From the NCBI RefSeq assembly GCF_016865235.1, contig NZ_CP064030.1, positions 4,526,001 to 4,590,000 on the forward strand: a stretch of DNA of 64,000 nucleotides, in the 5' to 3' direction. Both the position numbers and the translations under genes were made by a program. How positions within the stretch are numbered: position 1 is the first letter of the stretch; every line of letters starts with the position of its first letter. Source of the stretch: Dyella caseinilytica. Its GTDB lineage: Bacteria; Pseudomonadota; Gammaproteobacteria; Xanthomonadales; Rhodanobacteraceae. The notes below the pieces were generated by a model. That model did no database searches, was not told the origin of the DNA, and worked only from the letters and a program-made list of their open reading frames with translations. Positions 53,018-61,550 of the stretch are shown here, in pieces.

Positions 53018-54068
53018 TTACACAAGAGGTTTTCTACTGGCGCTGGCGGCGGCCGCGCTGTTTGGCGTCAGCACACCGCTGGCCAAGCTGCTGCTGGGCG
53101 CCATCGCACCGGGCATGCTCGCCGGCTTGTTGTATGCGGGCTCGGGTTGCGGATTGCTGCTCTGGATCGGGTTTCGCCGCCTGACCGCCGCGCCATCCGG
53201 CGAAGCACCGCTGACCCGACGCGACCTGCCCTGGCTGGCGGGCGCCGTGCTTTTCGGCGGCGTGCTCGGCCCTTTGCTGCTGATGTTTGGCCTTGCGCAT
53301 ACCCTCGCTTCGACCGCGTCCTTGCTGCTGAATATGGAAAGCGTGCTGACAGCGGTGCTGGCCTGGGTGGTGTTTCGCGAAAACGTCGATCATCGCGTGC
53401 TGCTGGGCATGCTGGCGATCGTGGCGGGCGGCGCATTGCTTTCCGTGCAACAGTTTGGCCTCGGCGGTCCGATACTCGGCGCTTTGGCCATCGTCGGCGC
53501 CTGCCTTTGCTGGGCGATCGACAACAACGTCACCCGGCCGATCTCAGGCAGTGATCCGGCCCAGATCGCCAGCATCAAGGGCATCGTGGCCGGATGCGTG
53601 AACATCGGCATTGCGCTGGCTGCAGGCCAGCACTTCCCTGCCCCACTCACGCTGTTGGCTGCCGGCGCGCTGGGACTAGCCGGGTATGGCGTGAGCCTGA
53701 TGCTGTTTGTATTGGCTTTGCGCTCGCTCGGCACCGCGCGCACCAGCGCTTATTTTTCGACGGCGCCCTTCCTTGGTGCATGCGTGGCCTTGCTGTTGTT
53801 CGACGAACATCCAGGTCTCAGCTTCTGGCTGGCCGGGGCGCTGATGGCACTGGGCGTCTGGCTGCATGTCAGCGAGCGCCACGACCATGCGCATGTGCAC
53901 GAGGCGATGAACCACAATCATCGCCATCGTCACGACGAACATCATCAGCACGATCACGATTTTCCATGGGATGGAAAGGAACCCCATACCCATCCGCATA
54001 CGCACGAGCCACTTGAGCACAGCCACCCGCATTACCCGGATCTGCATCATCGCCATCGGCATTCCTAA
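52998..54068 (+). CDS. DMT/EamA-family transporter with His-rich C-terminal tail
   Basis: This 356-aa protein has its start set at GTG 52998, overlapping the LysR end. Ten hydrophobic helices form two EamA repeats (~10-145 and ~160-295); GFLLALAAAALFGVSTPLAK and ESVLTAVLAWVVFRENVDHR are typical. The last ~60 residues are cytoplasmic-tail-like and very His/Asp-rich (HDHAHVHEAMNHNHRHRHDE and HTHPHTHEPLEHSHPHYPDL). This suggests binding of divalent metal such as nickel, cobalt or zinc. Whether the protein exports metal or another small molecule is open. It probably shares a transcript with the LysR regulator. Confidence 0.9.
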   Translation: MNAAQPSYTRGFLLALAAAALFGVSTPLAKLLLGAIAPGMLAGLLYAGSGCGLLLWIGFRRLTAAPSGEAPLTRRDLPWLAGAVLFGGVLGPLLLMFGLAHTLASTASLLLNMESVLTAVLAWVVFRENVDHRVLLGMLAIVAGGALLSVQQFGLGGPILGALAIVGACLCWAIDNNVTRPISGSDPAQIASIKGIVAGCVNIGIALAAGQHFPAPLTLLAAGALGLAGYGVSLMLFVLALRSLGTARTSAYFSTAPFLGACVALLLFDEHPGLSFWLAGALMALGVWLHVSERHDHAHVHEAMNHNHRHRHDEHHQHDHDFPWDGKEPHTHPHTHEPLEHSHPHYPDLHHRHRHS

Positions 54069-54281
54069 GAATTACCGGTACTTGCCAGCGGCATGCACTT
54101 GAACAAATCGGTCGCGAATACGTCTTTTGAATCTTGCACAAAACTGTCGTTTTGTTCGTGCTCGCCGATGACACACTGTGTTGCGGTAAATGACTCAAAA
54201 GTGGCTAGTCACACGCCTTAATCATTTGTAAACTTATAAGTACATAAACGTCATACCAACCCTACCCCACAGGTATTTCGA

Positions 54282-54824
54282 ATGCGTACTCACCGATTCA
54301 CCCGCGGTCTGGCTGTCGCGCTGATGTGCGCCCTTCCTGCGCTTCCTGCCATGGCGGCACGTCTCGAATTGCAGGGTGGCGTCAGTTACATGGGTAACCC
54401 CAGTAATAACTACAGCACACCTGTTGCATTTGGCGAAGTGATCTTCGACCCGAACCAGATTGGCAGCAGCAATTTCACCTGGTCACCGGATGTCACCGCC
54501 GGTTGGATCGGTGGCCGCGATGGCCGCAAGGTTGCCGAGTTCAACAACGACAATCCCACCACGCGCCACGACACCTTCATTTTGGCTGGCGGTGTGCGCG
54601 TCCACTACGGCCCGACCAATGCCTGGTATCAGCCGTTCTTCCTCAGCTTCCAGCCCGCCTTCAATAGCGCCAGCACGCAGGCTTTGAGTACCCACTACGA
54701 ATTCGTCACGACGGTCGGTTACCAAGGCAATCATTGGAGCCTGGGCATTCGCCACATCTCCAACGGCAGCCTGCATGAGCCGAACCGTGGCGAGACGATG
54801 GTGGTCGCGGGCATCGGGTTCTGA
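54282..54824 (+). CDS. pagL: PagL-type lipid A 3-O-deacylase
   Basis: This 180-aa protein has a signal peptide ending LPAMAARLE and an eight-strand-type barrel. The C-terminal PagL active-site region is RHISNGSLHEPNRGE, with H158 and S160 in the HxSN pattern and E171 as the probable third residue. The terminal Phe is an outer membrane sorting signal. The family removes the 3-O acyl chain of lipid A and alters the outer leaflet. It is monocistronic with its own terminator. The A/T-rich promoter region upstream (54180-54260) contrasts with the local GC level. Confidence 0.9.
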   Translation: MRTHRFTRGLAVALMCALPALPAMAARLELQGGVSYMGNPSNNYSTPVAFGEVIFDPNQIGSSNFTWSPDVTAGWIGGRDGRKVAEFNNDNPTTRHDTFILAGGVRVHYGPTNAWYQPFFLSFQPAFNSASTQALSTHYEFVTTVGYQGNHWSLGIRHISNGSLHEPNRGETMVVAGIGF

Positions 54825-54849
54825 TTCGAAGCGTTCCCGCTGCACACAA

Positions 54850-54876
54850 AACAACGGCCCCCATGGGGCCGTTGTT
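54850..54876 (+). terminator. hairpin terminator after pagL
   Basis: AACAACGGCCCC, loop CAT and GGGGCCGTTGTT form a perfect 12-bp stem 26 nt after the pagL stop. The following T content is modest. Confidence 0.7.
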
Positions 54877-55003
54877 GCTTCTGGAGGCTGGTAACGTTTT
54901 CCTCAGCTCCGTCATCGACCCACTTCGCTGCTGTAGAGCACTTCAACGAAAGCGGAATGCTTCAAAAAACTTCGCCATTCCAAAGGGGCCTATGCACTTT
55001 GCT

Positions 55004-55031
55004 CGTCATCCCCGCGAAAGCGGGGATGACG
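55004..55031. repeat. GTCATCCCCGC palindrome
   Basis: CGTCATCCCCGC-GAAA-GCGGGGATGACG is a perfect 12-bp-arm hairpin, 31 nt beyond the emrB stop (emrB is on the minus strand). Same family as the repeats near 11224, 12506 and 31581; it may serve as a bidirectional transcript end between pagL and emrB. Confidence 0.85.
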
Positions 55032-55062
55032 GCGTGAAACATCACGGGTTTTGTCAGCGGCT

Positions 55063-56583
55063 TTAGTGCCCACCCGCACCGGCACCGGCCTTGGCCGCAA
55101 ATGGCGGCTTGGCCATCCAGATCACCACGATCAGTGACAGGAAGATCCAGCCCAGCATGTGGAAGACTTCGTTGAAGGAGATTTGCAGGCCCTGCAACGT
55201 GATCGTCTGATTCACCGTCGCCATCACGGTCTGCGAATCGCCGGTCTGACTCACGGCTTGCTGCACGATCGGATTGTAAGGCGTGATCTGCTCGGCCAAT
55301 TGCTCATGGTGCACGATGCCGCGGTGCTGCCACAGGAACGTGGTGAGCGATGCCGCGAAGCTGGCGCCCATGGTACGCAGGAAGGTCGCGAGGCCACCAC
55401 CTGCAGCAATTTCATTGGGCCGCAGGTCCGACAGCAAGATCGTGGTGACCGGCATGAAGAAGAACGCCACGCCGAGACCTTGCAGCAATTGCACCAGGGC
55501 GACGTGTTCAAAGTCGATCCCGATATAAAAGTTCGAGCGCAGGAAGCAGGTTGCCCCCATGACCACAAACGCACCACTGGTCAGCAGGCGCAAGTCGAAT
55601 CGTGTGGCGTACTTGCCGACAATGAATGTGAGCAGCACCGGTATGACACCAAGCGGCGCGGTGGCTAAACCGGCCCATGTTGCGGTGTAACCCAGATTGA
55701 GCTGCAGCCATTGCGGCACCAGCAAGCCAATCGCGAAGAATGCTGCGTAAGCCAGCACCAGCGCGATCGTGCCCATGCGGAAGTTGCGATGTCTGAATAG
55801 TTTCAGATCAACGATCGGATCCTTATCGGTCAACTCCCAGATCAGGAAGATGACGATAGCGATAGCCGAGACCAGCGACATGACCACGATAAAGGTGGAG
55901 TTGAACCAATCGTCGTCGTTGCCTTTGTCCAGCACTACCTGCAGCGCACCCACTCCAATGATCAGTGTGATCAGGCCGACGTAGTCGATCTTAGGCAGCT
56001 GCGTGACCACCTCGCGCAGCCGCATCTGATTGGCCACCACCATGCTGGCGAAAATGCCGATCGGCACGTTGATGAAGAAGATCCATGGCCAGGAGTAATT
56101 GTCGGTGATCCAGCCGCCGAGAATCGGACCAGCAATCGGCGCCACCACCGTCACCATCGCCAGCAGCGCCAGCGCCATACTTCGCTTCGCTGGTGGATAG
56201 ATTGAAATCAACAAGGCCTGCGTGATCGGATACATGGGACCGGCTACCGCGCCCTGGATAGCTCGGAAAAAGATCAGCATGTTCATGCTCTGTGCGATAC
56301 CGCACAGGAACGATGCCATCGAGAACAGCAATGTCGCCCATACGAACAACTTCACTTCGCCGAAGCGGCGGGTGAGGAAGCCGGTGAGCGGCAATGCAAT
56401 GGCGTTGCTCACGGCGAAAGAGGTAATCACCCAGGTGCTCTGATCCTGACTTACGCCGAGGTTGCCGGCGATGGTCGGCAACGACACGTTGGCGATCGTG
56501 GTGTCCAGCACCTGCATAAACGTGGCCAGCGACAAACCGATTGTCGCAAGGACCAAGTTGGGTGGACGGAAATGGGTGTTCAT
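55063..56583 (-). CDS. emrB: MFS drug exporter, DHA2 family (EmrB)
   Basis: This 506-aa protein has 14 predicted membrane helices. The DHA2 motif LDTTIANVSLPTIAGNLG lies at residues ~27-44 and the helix-5-type ALLAMVTVVAPIAGPILGGW near 145. The C-terminal Ala/Gly-rich tail is short. EmrB-type proteins drive proton-coupled export through EmrA and an outer membrane channel. It is the last gene of the MarR-OMF-EmrA-EmrB operon. A 174-bp gap with a repeat pair separates it from emrA. Confidence 0.95.
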   Translation of the reverse strand: MNTHFRPPNLVLATIGLSLATFMQVLDTTIANVSLPTIAGNLGVSQDQSTWVITSFAVSNAIALPLTGFLTRRFGEVKLFVWATLLFSMASFLCGIAQSMNMLIFFRAIQGAVAGPMYPITQALLISIYPPAKRSMALALLAMVTVVAPIAGPILGGWITDNYSWPWIFFINVPIGIFASMVVANQMRLREVVTQLPKIDYVGLITLIIGVGALQVVLDKGNDDDWFNSTFIVVMSLVSAIAIVIFLIWELTDKDPIVDLKLFRHRNFRMGTIALVLAYAAFFAIGLLVPQWLQLNLGYTATWAGLATAPLGVIPVLLTFIVGKYATRFDLRLLTSGAFVVMGATCFLRSNFYIGIDFEHVALVQLLQGLGVAFFFMPVTTILLSDLRPNEIAAGGGLATFLRTMGASFAASLTTFLWQHRGIVHHEQLAEQITPYNPIVQQAVSQTGDSQTVMATVNQTITLQGLQISFNEVFHMLGWIFLSLIVVIWMAKPPFAAKAGAGAGGH

Positions 56584-56611
56584 GGGTCGATACCTAACCT
56601 AGACCTGGACC

Positions 56612-56744
56612 CCCTCTCCCCTTTTGGGGAGAGGGTTGGGGTGAGGGGGCAATCTTGCGTTGAGGTCAATTCGGAGCGCCGCTTTGATAAGGGATCGGAC
56701 AAGCCGTAACCCCTCACCCTGCCCTCTCCCCATAAGGGAGAAGG
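56612..56744. repeat. inverted CCCTCTCCCC repeat pair between emrA and emrB
   Basis: Copy one at 56612-56648 and the inverted copy at 56710-56744 flank about 60 nt. Each has an internal CCCTCTCCCC/GGGGAGAGGG palindrome and a GGTGAGGG tail. Same repeat as in the porin N-terminus at 15058-15160. It interrupts an otherwise tight efflux operon. Confidence 0.85.
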
Positions 56745-56757
56745 AAAAGCGAAGGCC

Positions 56758-57948
56758 TCAACGCCCGCCCATGTTTTCGTGAATGATCTGCGCAATCTTT
56801 TCGTTGGCATCGACCAACTGATGGTTGTAGACGTCGGTGCTGAACAGCGGTTCGGTACGCGGCGTCTGCGACAGCATCGGGCCGTTCTGGTCGTGCAGGT
56901 TCACGTCGGTATTGAGCGACATGCCGATGCGCAACGGATACTTGTCCAGCTGAGACGGGTCGGTGAACACCACGCGCACCGGAATGCGCTGCACGATCTT
57001 GATCCAGTTGCCGGTCGCGTTCTGCGCCGGCAGCAGCGAGAACGCGCTACCCGTGCCCACGCCCAGGCTCTGTACCTGCGCTTTGTACTTCACGGCGCTG
57101 CCGTAGACGTCGGCGGTCACTTCCACCGACTGGCCGATGCGCATCTGCGTGAGCTGTGTTTCCTTGAAGTTGGCATCCACCCACACTTCATGCAACGGCA
57201 CCACCGCCATCAACGCGGCGCCCGGCTGCACGCGCTGACCCACCTGCACGGTGCGCTTGGCGACATAACCCGTGACCGGCGCGACCATCGTGGTACGCAC
57301 GTCATCGAGGTAGGCAGAGCGGTACTGCGCGGCAGCGGCTTTCACATCAGGATGCGAAGCGACCACCGTGTCGTCCACCAGCACCTGGTTGGTCTGCAAT
57401 TGTTGCTGAGAGGTGGTCAATGCGCTCTGTGCTGCAGTGAGTGCATCAAGGGCATGCGACAGCTCTTCAGCGGAAATCGCGCCGGTCTTGGCCAGATCGC
57501 GACGGCGGTTGTAGTCGGCCTGTGCTTTCTGCAGCGCGACCTTCTCCACCGCAACTTGTGCCTGTGCACCTTGGACAGTGCTGTACAAGCCGCGCACGCG
57601 GCGTACGGTGCTGGCAAGGTTGGCAGCGGCGCGCTGCAGTTCGACGTCCGCATCGGAACGATCGAGCTGCACCATCACGTCGCCCTTTTTCACGACATCG
57701 CCGTCATCGGCGCCGATGCTGATCACCGTGCCGTTGATGCGCGGCGTGATCTGCACGATGTTGCCGTTGACGTAAGCGTCGTCGGTGCCTTCGTACCAGC
57801 GGCCATCAAGGAAATACCACGCGGTCCAGCCTATGGCCGCAAGGACCAGGACCACGAGCAATAGCCGCAGCAGGAAACCGCGCCGGTTGTTGGGCGCAGG
57901 TGCCTGGACGGCTGACGTATCGGCAGTATTAGGATTCGGACTGGACAT
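56758..57948 (-). CDS. emrA: HlyD/EmrA-type periplasmic adaptor
   Basis: This 396-aa protein starts at ATG 57948 (GAGG seven nt upstream). The cytoplasmic N-terminus is Pro/Asn-rich. One membrane helix (~25-47, FLLRLLLVVLVLAAIGWTAW) follows. The lipoyl half is YVNGNIVQITPRINGTVISI and a long coiled coil spans ~105-205. The second half is VVASHPDVKAAAAQYRSAYL then TTMVAPVTGYVAKRTVQVGQ, leading to a C-terminal barrel. The family bridges EmrB to an outer membrane channel. It starts 24 nt after the OMF gene. Confidence 0.95.
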   Translation of the reverse strand: MSSPNPNTADTSAVQAPAPNNRRGFLLRLLLVVLVLAAIGWTAWYFLDGRWYEGTDDAYVNGNIVQITPRINGTVISIGADDGDVVKKGDVMVQLDRSDADVELQRAAANLASTVRRVRGLYSTVQGAQAQVAVEKVALQKAQADYNRRRDLAKTGAISAEELSHALDALTAAQSALTTSQQQLQTNQVLVDDTVVASHPDVKAAAAQYRSAYLDDVRTTMVAPVTGYVAKRTVQVGQRVQPGAALMAVVPLHEVWVDANFKETQLTQMRIGQSVEVTADVYGSAVKYKAQVQSLGVGTGSAFSLLPAQNATGNWIKIVQRIPVRVVFTDPSQLDKYPLRIGMSLNTDVNLHDQNGPMLSQTPRTEPLFSTDVYNHQLVDANEKIAQIIHENMGGR

Positions 57949-57972
57949 GGGGCTGCCTCAGGGAAGATCGAA

Positions 57973-59412
57973 TTAATTGGAGGAAAGTTGGCTGTCGGCT
58001 TGCGGACGGAAACCGCCGCCGAGCGCCTGGATCAGTTGCACATTGAGATCAGCCTGCTGTGCATGCAGCGACGCCATGCGCTGTTCGGCCGCCAGCAGTT
58101 CCTGGCGCACGCTGAGCGCTTCCAGATAACTGCCAATGCCGGATTTGTAGCGCTGCTCGGACAATGTCCAGGCATCGCTGGCCGCATCGACCGCACGTTG
58201 CTGCGCGGCGACTTGATCCTTCAACGAGTTGAGGGCGTCGTAGTCGTCGGAGATTTCGTTGATCGCCGACACCAGCGTCTGGTTGTACTGCGCAACGGCC
58301 AGGTCGTATTGCGCGTCCTTGCTGTTGAGGTTGGCGCGGCGGCGTCCGCCATCGAAGATCGGCAGGCTGATCGCGGGCGCTACTTCATAGAAGCGGTTCG
58401 CCATCTGGAACAGGTTGGAGCCGCCCAGATTGACCAAGCCAACCATCGCACCGATGTTGACGTTGGGCAGGAATTCGGTTTTGGCCGATTTGATGTCCTT
58501 GCCTGCGGCTTCGACGCGCCAGCGTGCAGCCACCAGATCAGCGCGATGACCGACCAGTTCCATCGGCACATTGGCCGGCACAGTCAGCGCATTGGCCGAC
58601 ACCAACTCGGGACGGCCGATATCCAGGCCGCGATCCGGACCCTTGCCGAGCAGCACGGACAACGCTGAACGCGCTGCATCGATGGCACGATCCGCCTGCG
58701 CCTTCTGCCCTTCCGCGCTGGCGACTTCGGAATCGCTTTGCTTGAGCTGTATCTGGTTGTCGATGCCCGCGGCCACGCGCTGGCGCGTAAGGTCACGTGC
58801 TTCGCTGGCACGCTTCAGTTCGGCAGCAGCGACATCCTGTTGCACATAGGCGTAGCTGAGTTGCACATAGGCGCGTCCAACATTGGTCGACAATTCGATA
58901 CGTGCCGCCTGCGCATCCACTTCCGAGGCGCGCAACTGGCCCAGTGATGCTTCCCACGCAGCGCGCTGGCCGCCCCACAAGTCCAGATCCCATTTGAAGC
59001 TGCCGTAGACGTATTTGGCAGCGCCCAGGTGACCATTGCCCAGCGCGGGAATCGATGTGGGGATGCGCGCTTCGGCAACGCTACCGCCCACGCCGACGGT
59101 CGGCTCACGTGCTGCATCCGCAGCGCCAGCCGCAGCCTGGGCGGCGCGTGCGCGTGCATCGGCGACGGCAAGCGTTGGATTGTCATGCAGTGCCTCGGCG
59201 ATCAGCGCATTGAGTTGCGGATCACCCAGCCCGGTCCACCAATCCTGCTTCGGCCACGCCGCATCGGACACCTGCACCTTCGCCAGACTGCGGTCGGCCT
59301 TGAGCGAAGAAGGATCGATCGGCGTGCCGTCCGGATGAATGCCGCCGCTCGTGGCGCAACCCGCCAACGCAAACGTCAGTCCGACAGCAGCCGCAAGAAT
59401 GTGCAGACGCAT
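57973..59412 (-). CDS. efflux outer membrane factor, NodT-type lipoprotein (EmrAB partner)
   Basis: This 479-aa protein starts at ATG 59412 (a TTG at 59421 is upstream in frame). MRLHILAAAVGLTFALAGCA is a lipoprotein signal with Cys 19. OEP repeats contain WWTGLGDPQLNALIAEALHD, YGSFKWDLDLWGGQRAAWEA, ELVGHRADLVAARWRVEAAG and PIFDGGRRRANLNSKDAQYD. It forms the outer membrane channel for the emrA/emrB exporter just downstream, giving a complete tripartite pump in one operon. Confidence 0.95.
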   Translation of the reverse strand: MRLHILAAAVGLTFALAGCATSGGIHPDGTPIDPSSLKADRSLAKVQVSDAAWPKQDWWTGLGDPQLNALIAEALHDNPTLAVADARARAAQAAAGAADAAREPTVGVGGSVAEARIPTSIPALGNGHLGAAKYVYGSFKWDLDLWGGQRAAWEASLGQLRASEVDAQAARIELSTNVGRAYVQLSYAYVQQDVAAAELKRASEARDLTRQRVAAGIDNQIQLKQSDSEVASAEGQKAQADRAIDAARSALSVLLGKGPDRGLDIGRPELVSANALTVPANVPMELVGHRADLVAARWRVEAAGKDIKSAKTEFLPNVNIGAMVGLVNLGGSNLFQMANRFYEVAPAISLPIFDGGRRRANLNSKDAQYDLAVAQYNQTLVSAINEISDDYDALNSLKDQVAAQQRAVDAASDAWTLSEQRYKSGIGSYLEALSVRQELLAAEQRMASLHAQQADLNVQLIQALGGGFRPQADSQLSSN

Positions 59413-59597
59413 GGCTTTCAAGTCTCGATGTGTTTAGCAAAGGTGTCGGAAAGACACGTCCGGGTGCTTTTCCAACTCACCCGCTGCGGCACGTGTCCGT
59501 ATCGGGCTCCGGTGGATCCAGCCAGTTCGTCGGGATCCACGACAGGTCATCCATGGCCTGCTTCAGTCGGCTGCGCTTCACAGCCTGGTTGGATGAA

Positions 59598-60056
59598 TCA
59601 GTTCTTGTCGCGAAGCGCGTGCAGTACGCGCTCCAGGTAGTTGTGCAAGTTCTTGCTTTCGGTTTCGCTCAATGACCGCTGAGCTGCTTGCAAGACACGT
59701 TCGTTGCACCCTGTCAGTTGCTGCCACAGCGTACTGCCGTTCTCTGTCAGCTCGATGCGCAGGGCGCGACGGTCCTGCTCATGCGGATGCCGGCGTAGAA
59801 AGCCCCTGCTCTCCAGCTGATCGAGCTGGCGTGTCATGGCGCCGCCATCCAGTTCCACGGAACGGGCCAGCTCGGTAGCCGTCATCGGGCCGAGCACGGC
59901 CAGCCGCTTGAGGATCAGGAACTGAGTAAAGCGCAAATCCAGGCCCTTGGCAGCGATTTCCGCTTCAATGCCGCGCACGAGTTCCGAGCGGACGAGGCCT
60001 ATCAACACACCAAGGCTTTCCTGGCTGATGGGGGTAATGAGCGGTCCTGTGTTCAT
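59598..60056 (-). CDS. MarR-family transcriptional regulator
   Basis: This 152-aa protein starts at ATG 60056. A MarR winged helix-turn-helix covers ~35-105 (LRFTQFLILKRLAVLGPMTA, TELARSVELDGGAMTRQLDQ, LESRGFLRRHPHEQDRRALR), flanked by dimer helices (LGVLIGLVRSELVRGIEAEI; LSETESKNLHNYLERVLHAL). It heads the emr-type operon, 185 nt upstream of the OMF gene, and a palindrome at 60083-60102 lies just before its start. This matches the EmrR/MprA scheme of self-repression relieved by drug binding. Confidence 0.93.
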   Translation of the reverse strand: MNTGPLITPISQESLGVLIGLVRSELVRGIEAEIAAKGLDLRFTQFLILKRLAVLGPMTATELARSVELDGGAMTRQLDQLESRGFLRRHPHEQDRRALRIELTENGSTLWQQLTGCNERVLQAAQRSLSETESKNLHNYLERVLHALRDKN

Positions 60057-60082
60057 GGGGGCGCACTCTATTGCCCTGCACA

Positions 60083-60102
60083 ATATTTGTCAAGGCAAAT
60101 AT
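60083..60102. promoter_or_regulatory. palindromic operator-like site before the MarR gene
   Basis: ATATTTG-TCAAGG-CAAATAT is a perfect 7-bp-arm inverted repeat, 27 nt upstream of the MarR start codon, in an A/T-rich patch. The shape is that of MarR-family operators; autoregulation is inferred. Confidence 0.65.
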
Positions 60103-60143
60103 AGTTTACGCACCTATTGTTTCAGCAAATGGACAGAAATGAA

Positions 60144-60401
60144 CTACTTGCGTGGCTGGCCGGTCAGTTCGGCCAGCTCGTCGTCCAACCAGGCACGCAG
60201 TGCCGGGTCGCGCAGTTCGAACAGCTCGAATACACCCAGCGCCCGCAGCGCCGGCAACTGGGCCAGCAGGCGCGGTTCCATGGCGCGGCGCATCGGCTCG
60301 GGGGTTGCCGGGTCCAACATCTGATGCGCGCAGGCAACAAAGGTCTCCAGCGGGGTCTTGGAAACCTGGGACTTCAGAGACACCAATTGAATCGGGGACA
60401 T
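60144..60401 (-). CDS. small hypothetical protein
   Basis: This 85-aa protein starts at ATG 60401, with the very strong ribosome site AAAGGAAAGG; earlier in-frame codons are not needed. It is a mostly helical, cytoplasmic protein without signal peptide: SPIQLVSLKSQVSKTPLETF, then PEPMRRAMEPRLLAQLPALR and VFELFELRDPALRAWLDDEL. I do not recognise a family. It lies upstream of the MarR gene in the same direction but is separated from it by about 90 bp with the operator-like site, so it is likely an independent unit. Confidence 0.65.
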   Translation of the reverse strand: MSPIQLVSLKSQVSKTPLETFVACAHQMLDPATPEPMRRAMEPRLLAQLPALRALGVFELFELRDPALRAWLDDELAELTGQPRK

Positions 60402-60666
60402 GGCCTTTCCTTTTCTTATCAGCGTTGCTGTGCAGTCGCGGGACCGCTCATGAAGACGGACGAATGAGACGTGCCGTGACAGACATTGCTTTGGGTCAGA
60501 CAACGGGATATCGCGCGAGTGCGCGCTCCTGCGGGTCTGGCAGATTCAGGAACCGCGAGCGGCGGCAGCGGCTGGGGACGGCTCTAACACCGGATAACGC
60601 AAAGCTTAGGCAAAGTCCGATCGAACCTGATAACGTTATTTGGACAAAAAATGTCGAGTTTCAGCC

Positions 60667-61479
60667 ATGACGCGATCCAAAGCAGAGCTGTACGAATACA
60701 TCGAGCAGGCGGGCGGCCCACCCATCGTTGCCCACTGGAGCGAAGGCGAAGCGACCAGCGAATACCGCCAGGACACGCACACCTACGACTGGCACAGCCA
60801 TGTGCGCGGCCAGTTCTGGTGCACGGAAAGCGGGTTGGTGCACATCCACACCGCCCGCGGCTCGTGGCTGCTGCCGCCGCATCGCGCTGGCTGGATGCCA
60901 CCCGGTGAAATGCACAAAGTCACCCTCAGCGGCGTGTTGAGTGGCTGGGGCGTATTCCTGACGCCAGAGATCTGCCACTGCCTGCCCGACCATCCCTGCG
61001 TGATCGGCATCACCCCCTTGATGCGCGAGCTGGTGCGGCGCGCCAGTTTATGGACCTGGAACACCGAGCTCGATGATCGGCAGGATCGTTTGATGACCGT
61101 GTTACTGGACGAAATAAGCAACGCGGCGCACGAACCCGTGTTGCACCTGCCCATGCCCGACGACCGTCGCCTGCTGCGCATCGTGCATGCCGTGATCGAA
61201 CAACCGCAGGACAACCGCAGCCTGGAGGAATGGGCCGCGTGGGCAGGGCTTTCGCCGCGCACGCTGAGTCGGCTGTTCCGCGTGGAAACGGCGCTGAGTT
61301 TTGCGCAATGGCGGCAACAGGCGCGTTTGACCAAGGGGCTTGAACAGCTGGCTGATGGCGTACCCGTTGCCACCGTGGCGGATGGATTGGGCTATGCCAG
61401 CACCAGCGCTTTCATCGCCATGTTCCGCAAGAGCTTTGGCCGCCCGCCGGCGCAGTACTTCGGGCAACGCGCAGCCTGA
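60667..61479 (+). CDS. AraC-family transcriptional regulator
   Basis: This 270-aa protein starts at ATG 60667. An N-terminal cupin-like sensing domain (~20-110, HTYDWHSHVRGQFWCTESGL, WLLPPHRAGWMPPGEMHKVT) is followed by a C-terminal AraC double HTH (~165-265, RSLEEWAAWAGLSPRTLSRL and VPVATVADGLGYASTSAFIA, ending FRKSFGRPPAQYF). This cupin-AraC type often reports small organic ligands. It lies upstream of a TetR gene in the same direction. The target is unknown. Confidence 0.92.
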   Translation: MTRSKAELYEYIEQAGGPPIVAHWSEGEATSEYRQDTHTYDWHSHVRGQFWCTESGLVHIHTARGSWLLPPHRAGWMPPGEMHKVTLSGVLSGWGVFLTPEICHCLPDHPCVIGITPLMRELVRRASLWTWNTELDDRQDRLMTVLLDEISNAAHEPVLHLPMPDDRRLLRIVHAVIEQPQDNRSLEEWAAWAGLSPRTLSRLFRVETALSFAQWRQQARLTKGLEQLADGVPVATVADGLGYASTSAFIAMFRKSFGRPPAQYFGQRAA

Positions 61480-61519
61480 GGCAAGGGGCCCTTGTGATGG
61501 CGCCACAGCGCCCTTATAG

Positions 61520-61535
61520 TTGAGCAATCACTCAA
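61520..61535. promoter_or_regulatory. palindrome in front of the TetR gene
   Basis: TTGAG-CAATCA-CTCAA is a 5-bp-arm inverted repeat 16 nt before the TetR start codon. The half-site TGAG/CTCA is shared with the palindrome at 62145-62162 before the first dehydrogenase gene, suggesting one regulator binds both. Assignment to the TetR protein is inference. Confidence 0.45.
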
Positions 61536-61550
61536 TCATTTAGCCGCAAC

